A DNA stretch of 64,000 bases from Streptomyces fumigatiscleroticus (lineage in GTDB: Bacteria; Actinomycetota; Actinomycetes; Streptomycetales; Streptomycetaceae): NCBI RefSeq assembly GCF_014647975.1, contig NZ_BMQF01000011.1, positions 221,899 through 285,898 of the forward strand. The letters run 5' to 3'. The notes beneath the pieces were generated by a model that saw only the letters and a list, made by a program, of their open reading frames with translations, was not told where the DNA came from and made no database searches. Numbering within the stretch: the first letter of the stretch is position 1; each line of letters starts with the position of its first letter. The translations under genes and the position numbers were made by a program. Positions 56,800 to 64,000 of the stretch are shown one piece after another.

Positions 56800-56826
56800 C
56801 GTGTGACAGGGCCTCTCACGGCTTGC

Positions 56827-58401
56827 CTACTGCTGCTTACCGCACAGCGAGACGACCTTCTGCTCCTCCTCCGAGAGGCTGGGGCCGGGGTGGGGAGTGG
56901 GTGCGGTCGCGGACGGGGACGGGGACGCGGTCGACGCCGACGGATCCGGCGTCGGTGTGGCCTTGGACGTGAAGGAGGCGGGGGTGGTTCCCGTGGTGCC
57001 TCCGGCCTCGCCCTCGCCCGTCTTGGCGTTGTTCTCGCTCTCGGCGGCGCGCCGTTCGGCCTCCTTCCTGCACGCGGAGGCCTGCACCGACAGTTCGTCG
57101 ATCTTGGCTTGGGCGCCCTTGAGATTGCCCTCGGCGATGGTTCCCTCGACCAGTTTCTGCTGGTACGGAGGGAGGTACTTGAGTTCGATCTCGGGGTGGT
57201 CCTTCTCCACCTCCGACAGCTTCAGCCAGGCCAGGTCCTGGCTGATGCCCCGGTAGAGCGCGACGTGCTCGCCGTTGGTGCCGACGTAGTACTGCGTCTG
57301 CGTCCAGCGCCAGCCGCCGTACAGGCCGCCGCCGATGACCGCGAGCGCGAGCCCGCCGTAGAGGGATCTCTTGAGCCACTTGCGGTTCTTCTTCGGCTTG
57401 ACGAAGTCGTCCTCGCCGTAGTCGCCGAAGCCGGCGGCCGGGATGTAGCCGGTGGTGTCGCCGCTGCCGGGCGGGCCGAACTCACCGCCCCCGCCGCCCT
57501 GTCCGCCGCTGTGGCGGCCGAGGCCGGCGGCGCGGCCGGCCGGGGTCTGCATGATGCCGTTGTCGTCGTTGAGCTGGTGCTGGTTCTCGGCGACGGCGCC
57601 GACCACGACCGGGGTGTCGGACAGCTGCCCGGCCAGGGTGTCGCCGGTGTCCAGGTCGAGGACGTCGGCGACGATGACGGTGATGTTGTCGGGGCCGCCG
57701 CCGCGCAGGGCGAGCTGGATCAGCTCCTGCACGGTCTCCTGGGGACCCTGGTAGCTGGCGAGGGTGTCCTCCAGCGTCTGGTGGGAGACGACACCGGAGA
57801 GCCCGTCGGAGCAGATGAGATAGCGGTCGCCGGCCCGGACCTCGCGGATGGACAGGTCGGGCTCGACGTGGTCGCCGCTGCCCAGCGCGCGCATCAGCAG
57901 GGAGCGCTGCGGGTGGGTGTTGGCCTCCTCCTCGGTGATGCGCCCCTCGTCGACCAGGCGCTGCACCCAGGTGTGGTCCTGCGTGATCTGCGTCAGCACG
58001 CCGTCGCGCAGCAGATAGGCGCGGGAGTCGCCGACGTGGACGAGGCCGAGCCGCTGGCCGGTCCAGAGCAGGGCGGTCAGCGTGGTGCCCATGCCCTCCA
58101 GGGCGGGGTCCTCCTCGACCATCTGCCGCAGCTGGTCGTTGGCGCGCTGCACGGCCGTGCCGAGGGAGGTGAGGATGTCGGAGCCGGGCACGTCGTCGTC
58201 GAGGGCGACGATGGTGGAGATCACCTCGGAGGAGGCGACCTCGCCGGCCGCCTGGCCGCCCATGCCGTCCGCGATGGCGAGCAGACGCGGCCCGGCGTAG
58301 CCGGAGTCCTCGTTGCCCTCCCGGATCATGCCTTTGTGCGATCCGGCGGCGAAGCGCAGTGACAGACTCATGCGCACCTCGCCCGTCGGCTCCGGGTACA
58401 T
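56827..58401 (-). CDS. PP2C-type Ser/Thr phosphatase (PstP-like)
   Basis: 524 aa from ATG 58401 (alternatives GTG 58407, spaced 9 bases from a GGAGG, and ATG 58371). PP2C motifs: GNEDSGYAG, LLAIADGMGGQAAGEVAS, LVHVGDSRAYLL, ICSDGLSGVV, GGPDNITVIVADV. A Gly-rich linker, membrane helix (~332-352) and a ~170-residue outside region ending in Ser/Thr/Pro follow. Dephosphorylates the kinases and substrates of this cluster in mycobacteria. Confidence 0.93.
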   Translation of the reverse strand: MYPEPTGEVRMSLSLRFAAGSHKGMIREGNEDSGYAGPRLLAIADGMGGQAAGEVASSEVISTIVALDDDVPGSDILTSLGTAVQRANDQLRQMVEEDPALEGMGTTLTALLWTGQRLGLVHVGDSRAYLLRDGVLTQITQDHTWVQRLVDEGRITEEEANTHPQRSLLMRALGSGDHVEPDLSIREVRAGDRYLICSDGLSGVVSHQTLEDTLASYQGPQETVQELIQLALRGGGPDNITVIVADVLDLDTGDTLAGQLSDTPVVVGAVAENQHQLNDDNGIMQTPAGRAAGLGRHSGGQGGGGGEFGPPGSGDTTGYIPAAGFGDYGEDDFVKPKKNRKWLKRSLYGGLALAVIGGGLYGGWRWTQTQYYVGTNGEHVALYRGISQDLAWLKLSEVEKDHPEIELKYLPPYQQKLVEGTIAEGNLKGAQAKIDELSVQASACRKEAERRAAESENNAKTGEGEAGGTTGTTPASFTSKATPTPDPSASTASPSPSATAPTPHPGPSLSEEEQKVVSLCGKQQ

Positions 58402-58491
58402 CCGCACGGTGCCCACCCTCCGGTCGGGAGCGCGCCGGGGCCCGAGGTGGGGACCGCCGCTGCGTGCTCGCTCCGCTCGCTCATTGTCGTA

Positions 58492-59001
58492 CTACTTCCG
58501 CAGCTCGATGACGGTCTTGCCGATGCGGATCGGCGCGCCCAGCGGGATCGGTGTGGGGGTCGTCAGCCGGGTCCGGTCCAGATAGGTGCCGTTGGTGGAG
58601 CCCAGGTCCTCGACGATCCACTGGCCGTCGCGGTCCGGGTAGATCCTGGCATGGCGGCTGGAGGCGTAGTCGTCGTCCAGCACGATCGTGGAGTCGTGCG
58701 CCCGCCCCAGGGTGATCGTCTGGCCCTGGAGGGCGACCGTGGTGCCGGTGAGGGTGCCCTCGGTCACCACCAGCTTGGTGGGGGCGTTGCGGCGCTGACG
58801 GCCGCCGCCGGACTGCTGGCGCTGGGGCGGGGGCGCCTGGCGCGCGGCCTGCTGCGGCCGGCCGGCGTCCCGTCGCGACCCGCGCTGGGTGACGCGCGTA
58901 CCGAACAGATCGCTGCGGATGACCTGCACGGCCACGATCACGAACAGCCACAGTACGGCCAGGAAACCCAGCCGCATGACCGTGAGGGTCAGCTCTGACA
59001 T
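58492..59001 (-). CDS. fhaB: FHA domain protein FhaB (FipA)
   Basis: 169 aa. N-terminal membrane helix (LGFLAVLWLFVIVAVQVI), Arg/Gln-rich linker, then a C-terminal FHA domain reading phosphothreonine: ITLGRAHDSTIVL, SSRHARIYP, EDLGSTNGTYLD. Synteny with Rv0019c; in mycobacteria it links kinase signalling to FtsZ/FtsQ. Ten bases downstream of fhaA. Confidence 0.93.
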   Translation of the reverse strand: MSELTLTVMRLGFLAVLWLFVIVAVQVIRSDLFGTRVTQRGSRRDAGRPQQAARQAPPPQRQQSGGGRQRRNAPTKLVVTEGTLTGTTVALQGQTITLGRAHDSTIVLDDDYASSRHARIYPDRDGQWIVEDLGSTNGTYLDRTRLTTPTPIPLGAPIRIGKTVIELRK

Positions 59002-59011
59002 TGCCCCCGGA

Positions 59012-59881
59012 TCACCCTTCGGCTTGCCTATAGATAACGGTGGTGCTGCCCACGACGATCCGCGAGCCGTCGCGGAGCGTAGCGCGGGTGGTGTGCTGCC
59101 CGTCCACCACGATGCCGTTGGTGGATCCGAGATCCTGGATCGTCGAGGGCGTTCCGGTCCGGATCTCGCAGTGCCGGCGGGAGACGCCGGGGTCGTCGAT
59201 CCGCACGTCGGCGTCGGTGCTGCGACCCAGCACCAGCGTCGGGCGGGAGATCTGATGGCGGGTGCCGTTGATCTCGATCCAGTAGCGGGTGCGTCCGCCG
59301 GAAGCGGGCGCGGCCGGGGGGCGCTGGCCGCCCGCGGGCTGCGGGTAGCCGTAACCGCCGGGGCGGCCGCCGGGCGGCGGCGCGGCCGGCATGGGCGGGG
59401 CGCCGGCGGGTGCGGCGGCCGGCGGGTAGCCGTACCCTCCGGGCCGTCCGGCCTGCGGCGCGGCGGGCGCGGCCGGTCCCGCGGGTCCGCCGCCCTGCTG
59501 GTTGCTGGAGGAGGCGAGCGTACGGCTGCGCACCCGGTACAGGCCGGTGTCGAGGTCGTCCGCCTTCTCCAGGTGGACCTTGATGGGGCCCATGAAGGTG
59601 TAGCGCTGCTGCTTGGCGTAGTCGCGCACCATGCCGGCGAGCTCGTCGCCGAGCTGGCCGGAGTAGGGGCTGAGCCGCTCGAAGTCCGGGGCGCTCAGCT
59701 CCACGATGAAGTCGTTGGGTACGACGGTGCGGTCGCGGTTCCAGATGGTCGCGTTGTTGTCGCACTCGCGCTGGAGCGCTCCCGCGATCTCCACGGGCTG
59801 CACCTCGGACTTGAACACCTTGGCGAAGGTGCCGTTGACCAGACCTTCGAGACGCTGCTCGAACTTCTTCAGGACTCCCAT
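59012..59881 (-). CDS. fhaA: DUF3662-FHA protein FhaA
   Basis: 289 aa. N-terminal DUF3662 domain (~1-125: VLKKFEQRLEGLVNGTFAKVFKSEVQPVEIAGAL), a Gly/Pro/Ala/Tyr-rich linker with repeats GRPGGYGYP, and a C-terminal FHA domain: LVLGRSTDADVRI, SRRHCEIRTG, QDLGSTNGIVVDG. In mycobacteria FhaA binds the phosphorylated MurJ pseudokinase and restrains peptidoglycan synthesis; a pseudokinase partner is encoded at 13.3 kb here. First gene of the operon ending with pknB. Confidence 0.94.
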   Translation of the reverse strand: MGVLKKFEQRLEGLVNGTFAKVFKSEVQPVEIAGALQRECDNNATIWNRDRTVVPNDFIVELSAPDFERLSPYSGQLGDELAGMVRDYAKQQRYTFMGPIKVHLEKADDLDTGLYRVRSRTLASSSNQQGGGPAGPAAPAAPQAGRPGGYGYPPAAAPAGAPPMPAAPPPGGRPGGYGYPQPAGGQRPPAAPASGGRTRYWIEINGTRHQISRPTLVLGRSTDADVRIDDPGVSRRHCEIRTGTPSTIQDLGSTNGIVVDGQHTTRATLRDGSRIVVGSTTVIYRQAEG

Positions 59882-60475
59882 GGGGCACCTCCTCCGTCGC
59901 TGCGGTCCTGTCGTGCACTGTGCTGGGTACTGCTTACCTGGTACTGCTTACTGATCGTATCCACGCGCCGGTGAATCGGCTGGTTCCCCCTGTCGGCCCG
60001 GTCGACGGGTGTCGACGCCTGTCGAAGTTCCCTCCGGAGGCTCTCTCCGAACTCCCCGTGAAGTATGCGTGCGCGTACTCCTGCCAAGGATCGTAGAGGC
60101 GGCCGCGAACCAGTGTCCCGCACCTGACTGTGGACCCCGACCGGCTCCTGGGCAGACGTCCGGGACCGGTACCAGGTTGATACGTGAACCGGCACGTGGG
60201 GAGACCCGGCGGCGCGGTGCGGACCGACCGGACGGGACGGGGCGCCGGGGGCCGGGCGGGGAGCTCGTTGCGCGGGGGCGCCGGCGGGGCCTGGGGGGCG
60301 AGGCGGGCGGTGGGGTCGCGCGGGACGGGGCGCTGGTGCGGGGCCGGTGGGCTGCGGTGCTGGTGAGGGGCGGCCCGGCGGATAGGGATGTGAATCCACC
60401 CCGCACAGCGTGCTAATGTTCTGCATGTCGGAAGGCGCCGGGCCGAAAGGAACGGAGCCGGAGGACACACCCAAT
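59882..60475. other. Upstream region of the fhaA-pknB operon and tRNA-Leu
   Basis: 594 bases. Contains the direct repeat GGTACTGCTTAC (59926-59937 and 59940-59951), GTCGAC-type short palindromes near 60001-60017, and a TAATGT -10-like element (60414-60419) ahead of tRNA-Leu. A GC-rich 200-base stretch (60180-60380) has no clear coding signature in any frame. Confidence 0.5.
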
Positions 60476-60559
60476 GCGCGGGTGGCGGAATAGGCAGACG
60501 CGCTGGATTCAGGTTCCAGTGCCCGCAAGGGCGTGGGGGTTCAACTCCCCCCTCGCGCA
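60476..60559 (+). tRNA. tRNA-Leu (anticodon CAG)
   Basis: 84 nt with a class II variable arm; CCA not encoded. Acceptor GCGCGGG / CTCGCGC (one G-T), D-arm TGGCGGAATAGGCAGACGC, anticodon arm CTGGA-TTCAGGT-TCCAG with CAG at 60510-60512, variable arm TGCCCGCAAGGGCGT, T-arm GGGGGTTCAACTCCCCC. Confidence 0.97.
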
Positions 60560-60599
60560 CACCGGAGCACCGACGAAAGTGCTCTGATTGCACCGACGG

Positions 60600-60633
60600 A
60601 ACGGGCGGCATCGTGATCACGGTGCCGCCCGTT
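60600..60633 (+). terminator. tRNA-Leu terminator
   Basis: AACGGGCGGCA / TGCCGCCCGTT, 11-bp perfect arms, followed by CCTCTTT. Confidence 0.8.
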
Positions 60634-60651
60634 CCTCTTTGTGTGGGCAGA

Positions 60652-60695
60652 AACACAGGACCGCCGACGGCTGAAGCCGTCGGCGGTCCTGTGTT
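60652..60695. terminator. 20-bp perfect hairpin between tRNA-Leu and the transposase gene
   Basis: Arms 60652-60671 and 60676-60695 are perfectly complementary over 20 bp with loop TGAA. Follows the first tRNA-Leu terminator by 18 bases; faces the stop of the minus-strand transposase 65 bases away. Could be a bidirectional terminator or mark an insertion boundary. Confidence 0.6.
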
Positions 60696-60760
60696 CGGGT
60701 GTGGATCTTCGGTTGCGTCGAGGGTGGGCTACTGGTGACTTGTGAGGAAGGTCTCAGGGG

Positions 60761-62521
60761 TTAAGGCTCGTTGACATAGCCCTTGGGAGTCCAGGTGCCC
60801 AATGGCTTTGTCTTGCGACGGCGGGTGGGCCTACGGCGCGGTCGGCCGTCGTGCAGGGCGATCGAGTCGGCCCAGGCCCTGAGCTTGCGGCGGTTGGCGT
60901 GGGCGAGCTGGAAGGCCAGCAGGAGCGTCTGGGCGGCAATGCCGCGGACCCGGCGGGTGCCGGCGTCTTCGAGGCGCTCGTAGAGGGGGTCCTTGGCGTA
61001 GCCGTTGATGCCTTCGACGCTGTTGCGCAGCCGGAAGTACACCCGCTGCCAGGCTTCGGAACCGTACTGAAGTGGCTGCCAGAGGCTGGCGCCGGCTTCC
61101 GGCGGGACAGTGACTGTCTTCTGGCTGCAGCAGGGAGGCGAACCCACGGGACTGGGGGCGGGGTCGACGAGGGGCAGGTGGATGCCGCGGCCGAGGGTGT
61201 AGGCCTTGAGGGGACACTGGGTCCGGTTGGCCTCGGCAGGGCACATCACCCGGCGGTGACCTTCGGCGTCGGGCCGCTGCTTGGGCATGAAGAGATAGGC
61301 GGCACGGGCGCGGATGCGGTTGATCCAGGTCTGCTTGTCGATCTTCTCGTTGATCAGGTCCTTGGTGGCTTCCTTGAGCTCCTCGGGCATGGACGGGCAG
61401 TACCAGTTGCCCTCGACGAGTTCGGCGCCGGCGAAGCCGGCCTGGACGCCGAGCTGGTCCTTCGCGTAGTCGTAGACAGGTTCGTAGCCCATGGCGCGGA
61501 TGGGGAGCTGGAAGTTCTCCGGTTTCTGGTCGTTGTAGGCGCGGTCGCCCGCCAGGTAACCGCGCGGGAGGCTGTCGTCGATCTGCTGGAGAGCCTCGAC
61601 GGCGACGCGGCCGGGGCGGTGGCTGGGCTTGTCGACGGAGAAGGCGATGACCAGGGCCGGGACGACGTCGGGGTCGGCGGAGCCGCCAGGCAGGGGGACG
61701 CCGTTGCGGCTGGGGTCGCGGGCGATGACGAGGGAGGCGTCGTAGCCGAACAGGCTCTTCTTGATGCGTTCCGCCTTCTTCAGGAGCCTGACGCCCTTCT
61801 TGTCCTGCCGGTCGGGAGCGAGGTCGTCGAGGGCGAGGGGATCCTTGTGCTTGGTGGTGCGCACATACCAGGCAGCGTCGGGGTCGGTGGCGGTGACGGG
61901 GCTGTTCGGGGCGAGCCCCTTGGCGTAGGTGCCGACGACGGTGGCATCGATGCAGACCGAGCCGTTCCAGCGGTCTTCCAGGAGAGGCATCGCCTCCCGC
62001 AGGGACATGGCCAGGATCAGGTTGGCCAGTTTGATCACGAGTGCGCGCTTGCGGGCGAGCTCGTCCGGGTCGGCCTTGGCCATGAGTTTCTCGGCATGGC
62101 GGCGGGCCAGGCGGTGGTTCTTGGGCAGCGGGGACGGGTCGATCGCTCCGAGGATGCTGTGCAGGCGGCGGCGGACGGTGGCGTAGGCGGCTTCGAAGCC
62201 GCGGTCGTGGTCGGGGTAGCGGCGCAGGCCGAGTTGCTCGCGCATCGGCTCGGAGAGGGAGAAGAACAGCAGGTCGGTGACGGCGGTGAACGTCACGACG
62301 CCGCCGTTGCGGGCGGAGGCCAGGCTCATGCCGACCAGCAGGGCCTCAACAGGGAGCTTGCAGGGGCGGCCGGTGCGGCGTGCGACGAGCGGCTCGATCT
62401 CCTCGATCAGGCCGGAGCCGGCCACTTCGTCGAGGATCTCGGCGACTTCGAGGTCGGGAACGAGGGCGCGCTGGGAGCGTAGGCGGGCGATACGGGTGTG
62501 GCGTGCGAGGCGGCTGGTCAT
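60761..62521 (-). CDS. DDE transposase (IS1182-like)
   Basis: 586 aa from ATG 62521. N-terminal helical domain (EEIEPLVARRTGRPCKLPVEALLVGM). A DDE core is visible: first Asp in CIDATVVGTYAKG, second in LAGDRAYND, Glu in SVEGINGYAKDPLYERLE. Cys clusters between them (RRVMCPAEANRTQCPL, PPCCSQ) recall IS1182-type enzymes. C-terminal RRRPTRRRKTKPLG is basic. Starts two bases after the stop of the upstream recombinase-like gene: translational coupling. No terminal inverted repeats identified by eye. Confidence 0.8.
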   Translation of the reverse strand: MTSRLARHTRIARLRSQRALVPDLEVAEILDEVAGSGLIEEIEPLVARRTGRPCKLPVEALLVGMSLASARNGGVVTFTAVTDLLFFSLSEPMREQLGLRRYPDHDRGFEAAYATVRRRLHSILGAIDPSPLPKNHRLARRHAEKLMAKADPDELARKRALVIKLANLILAMSLREAMPLLEDRWNGSVCIDATVVGTYAKGLAPNSPVTATDPDAAWYVRTTKHKDPLALDDLAPDRQDKKGVRLLKKAERIKKSLFGYDASLVIARDPSRNGVPLPGGSADPDVVPALVIAFSVDKPSHRPGRVAVEALQQIDDSLPRGYLAGDRAYNDQKPENFQLPIRAMGYEPVYDYAKDQLGVQAGFAGAELVEGNWYCPSMPEELKEATKDLINEKIDKQTWINRIRARAAYLFMPKQRPDAEGHRRVMCPAEANRTQCPLKAYTLGRGIHLPLVDPAPSPVGSPPCCSQKTVTVPPEAGASLWQPLQYGSEAWQRVYFRLRNSVEGINGYAKDPLYERLEDAGTRRVRGIAAQTLLLAFQLAHANRRKLRAWADSIALHDGRPRRRPTRRRKTKPLGTWTPKGYVNEP

Positions 62522-62523
62522 GG

Positions 62524-63435
62524 TCAGAACTCCTTGAGCGCGGCGGCGGCCTGGTCGGGCGAGAGGTTGCGGACGTGGGGCAGGACCCGGTCGATGGAGC
62601 GCAGGGTGGTCAGGCCTGCGGCGGCCATCAGGGTGGGCAGGTGCATGCGGGCTTCGATGGCGTCGACGAGCCAGGTGGCCCGGGCCCGGCCTATGACCAG
62701 CAGAGGCGTTCCTGGCGGCTTCTTGGTGCGGGCGAGGAAATTGGTGACAGTGTTGGTGCCACGGGCGTGGCTGCTCGGGCGGAAGAGATAGCGGGCCTGG
62801 CCGGGGCGGGAGGCCCAGGCAGTGGCCTCGGTGAGGACCGGGGCCCAGGCGGTGCGGCACAGCACCACACGGGCCCGCTGTCCGCGGACCGCGACAGCGA
62901 CGGCGCCGTTGGGCGCCTCGCGGACGTCGTGGGTGCGTAGCGGGATGATCTCGGGCGAGTCCAGGGCGCAGCCGAAGCCGAGGGCGAGCAGCGTCAGCAG
63001 GCCGTTACGGAGTTCGTCGGTGGGCTGGGCGCGGGCGGAGGCGTACAGCTGGGCCTGTTCCGGCTGTGTGTAGGGGCGGGAGGCGTCCGAGCCGGAGTAG
63101 GCGGCGGGGTTACCGGTGATCAGGTCGGGGCCGAGCAGGGCGCGGCGCAGTTTGTTGAGGCGGCAGCGGCGATTGGATCGGGAGGGCTCCTCCAGGTGTA
63201 GGCAGCCGGTGGCCAGCTACCACTCGATCGCCTCCGGGGTGAGCAGGTGCTCGGCCTTGGTGGGGCGCCCGCAGGCGTCGGCGTGAGCGGCGGCGTGAGC
63301 CAGGGCGCCGAGCCAGTCCCGGGCTTCCTTGGGCGTGGCCGGCCCGGCCTTGGCAACGGCGCGGTGGCAGTCGGGGCCGATACGGGCCCATACAGGCCCC
63401 GGCAGCTTGGGCCGGTAGCGCTCGATCGCGTCCAT
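62524..63435 (-). pseudogene. Tyrosine-recombinase-like gene interrupted by in-frame TAG
   Basis: One reading frame runs from ATG 63435 (GGAGAG upstream) to TGA 62524, broken only by TAG at 63217-63219 after codon 72. Part 1 has IERYRPKLPGPVWARIGPDC; part 2 continues LEEPSRSNRRCRLNKLRRALLG. It then shows a recombinase-type catalytic fold: LLTLLALGFGCALDSPEIIPL (box I region) and ARATWLVDAIEARMHLPTLMAAAGLTTLRSIDRV (box II). Catalytic Arg, His and Tyr are not in their usual places, so even the intact protein may be inactive. The codon before the stop is TGG; TGG to TAG is one change. Alternatives: readthrough or two split proteins. Confidence 0.7.
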
Positions 63436-63546
63436 CGTGACTCTCCACCAGGAAAGAACCCCGGGAAGGGTGTGTTTGGAATAGCATGCGGTGGAGTTGG
63501 CGGACGCTGTCATCCCTGGAGGGCCGGATGGGCGACACTCTTCGCT

Positions 63547-63858
63547 GTGCCACGAGGAGACAAGCGACGACGCAGCCCTGCCGAGTACGTGACCGACGGC
63601 GCGTGGCCGCACGCCGTGCTCGATGACCACCACGGCGCCCGAGTGGCGCAGGAGGTGGCGGCGAGGCTGTGCAGGGTGATCGGCGAGAGGGGCTGGTCGG
63701 TCGCCGAGGTGTCCCGGCGCAGTGGCGTGTCCCGCATGACGGTCGCCCAGGTGCTCGACGGCGCGGTGTGGTGCGACCTGCTGACGATCGCGAACCTGGA
63801 GAAGGCGCTGGAAGTGGACCTGTGGCCCGGCCGTGAGCCGGGCAATCCACCGAAGTGA
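63547..63858 (+). CDS. Small helix-turn-helix regulator
   Basis: 103 aa from GTG 63547, divergent from the recombinase-like gene (111-base gap). HTH in RGWSVAEVSRRSGVSRMTVAQVLDGAVWCDLLTIANLEKAL (XRE/LacI-type), preceded by ARVAQEVAARLCRVIGE. Plausibly controls the adjacent module. The frame is open much further upstream, but those codons lie inside the opposite gene. No clear SD, so the start is uncertain. Confidence 0.75.
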   Translation: MPRGDKRRRSPAEYVTDGAWPHAVLDDHHGARVAQEVAARLCRVIGERGWSVAEVSRRSGVSRMTVAQVLDGAVWCDLLTIANLEKALEVDLWPGREPGNPPK

Positions 63859-63867
63859 ATTCGCATG

Positions 63868-63914
63868 GGCATTCGGTTCCTCGGGGAAGAGGCAGGGGAA
63901 AATGACCGAATGCC
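63868..63914. terminator. Inverted repeat after the HTH gene
   Basis: GGCATTCGGT (63868-63877) / ACCGAATGCC (63905-63914), 10 bp perfect with a 27-base spacer; possible terminator or regulator site. Confidence 0.4.
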
Positions 63915-63940
63915 GAACACGCTCGAGCAGTGCCGGGTAC

Positions 63941-64000
63941 TCAGGTTGAATCGGCGATGTCCGAGGGGTCGATCAGGCCCTGAAGGTCGAGGCCGGTCGG
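63941..64000 (-). CDS. C-terminal end of an unidentified protein (cut by window edge)
   Basis: The last 19 codons of a minus-strand frame read PTGLDLQGLIDPSDIADST then TGA, with protein-like composition. Too short to identify. Confidence 0.35.
   Translation of the reverse strand, partial: PTGLDLQGLIDPSDIADST

Larger units (their letters stand above)
60761..63858. mobile_element. Putative accessory/mobile module next to tRNA-Leu
   Basis: Comprises the transposase, the broken tyrosine-recombinase-like gene and the divergent HTH gene; none belongs to the conserved oriC-flank order that ends at tRNA-Leu. Limits given are gene limits; element ends and target duplications are not resolved. Confidence 0.5.

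Noticed and set aside
55765..58362. 865-codon plus-strand frame opposite rodA and the PP2C gene
   Set aside because: Composition is repetitive Gly/Val/Arg typical of GC shadows; the minus-strand genes carry complete catalytic motifs.
60476..60559. tRNA-Leu as attachment site of an integrated element
   Set aside because: No second copy of the tRNA 3' end is visible in the window; the neighbouring recombinase-like protein lacks catalytic residues.
60851..62482. 543-codon plus-strand frame opposite the transposase
   Set aside because: Gly/Val/Asp-rich shadow; the minus strand has DDE motifs.

Overview
The window is about 72% GC-looking, gene-dense DNA with many GTG starts and strong third-position GC bias. 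Gene content and order identify a Streptomyces (or very close actinomycete) chromosome centred on oriC. The order matches the dnaA region of S. coelicolor and, more loosely, the two sides of the Mycobacterium tuberculosis origin.

Left arm (1-21.7 kb): a class A penicillin-binding protein (cut by the window edge), a PadR regulator, myo-inositol-1-phosphate synthase, an MFS permease, an LppU/SCO3897 protein and CCA-adding enzyme. Then a plus-strand block runs DUF6049 - murJ - pseudokinase - sigM - anti-sigma - trxB - trxA (lipid II flipping, stress sigma factor, thiol redox). A GNAT protein follows, then minus-strand parB and parA.

Origin core (21.7-38.3 kb): minus-strand rsmG, jag, yidC, yidD, rnpA and rpmH face plus-strand dnaA - oriC - dnaN - gnd - recF - dciA(DUF721) - gyrB - gyrA - DUF3566. 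oriC is the 0.6-kb dnaA-dnaN spacer with about 18-19 DnaA boxes. Eight perfect parS sites (GTTTCACGTGAAAC) are scattered over 37 kb, seven of them left of oriC.

Right arm (38.3-60 kb): tRNA-Ile, a few small exported or hypothetical proteins, a tail-anchored Ser/Thr kinase, an XRE regulator with a palindromic operator, tRNA-Ala, DUF5324, ppiA, rhomboid, crgA, DUF881 and a sortase. Next come a 53-aa membrane protein, a PabA/TrpG amidotransferase and two more class E sortases. The conserved minus-strand growth/division operon fhaA - fhaB - pstP-like PP2C - rodA/ftsW - pbpA - pknB closes this part.

Distal end (60.5-64 kb): tRNA-Leu is followed by an apparent mobile or accessory insertion. It has a DDE transposase translationally coupled to a tyrosine-recombinase-like gene broken by one in-frame TAG, plus a divergent small HTH regulator. 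A gene fragment ends the window.

Functionally the window joins replication initiation (dnaA, oriC, dnaN, dciA, gyrase, DnaA-box clusters), segregation (parABS), membrane insertion and tRNA maturation, and the envelope growth/sporulation machinery. Starts of ParA, PP2C and a few others are uncertain. All family assignments come from reading motifs and synteny, not from database searches.
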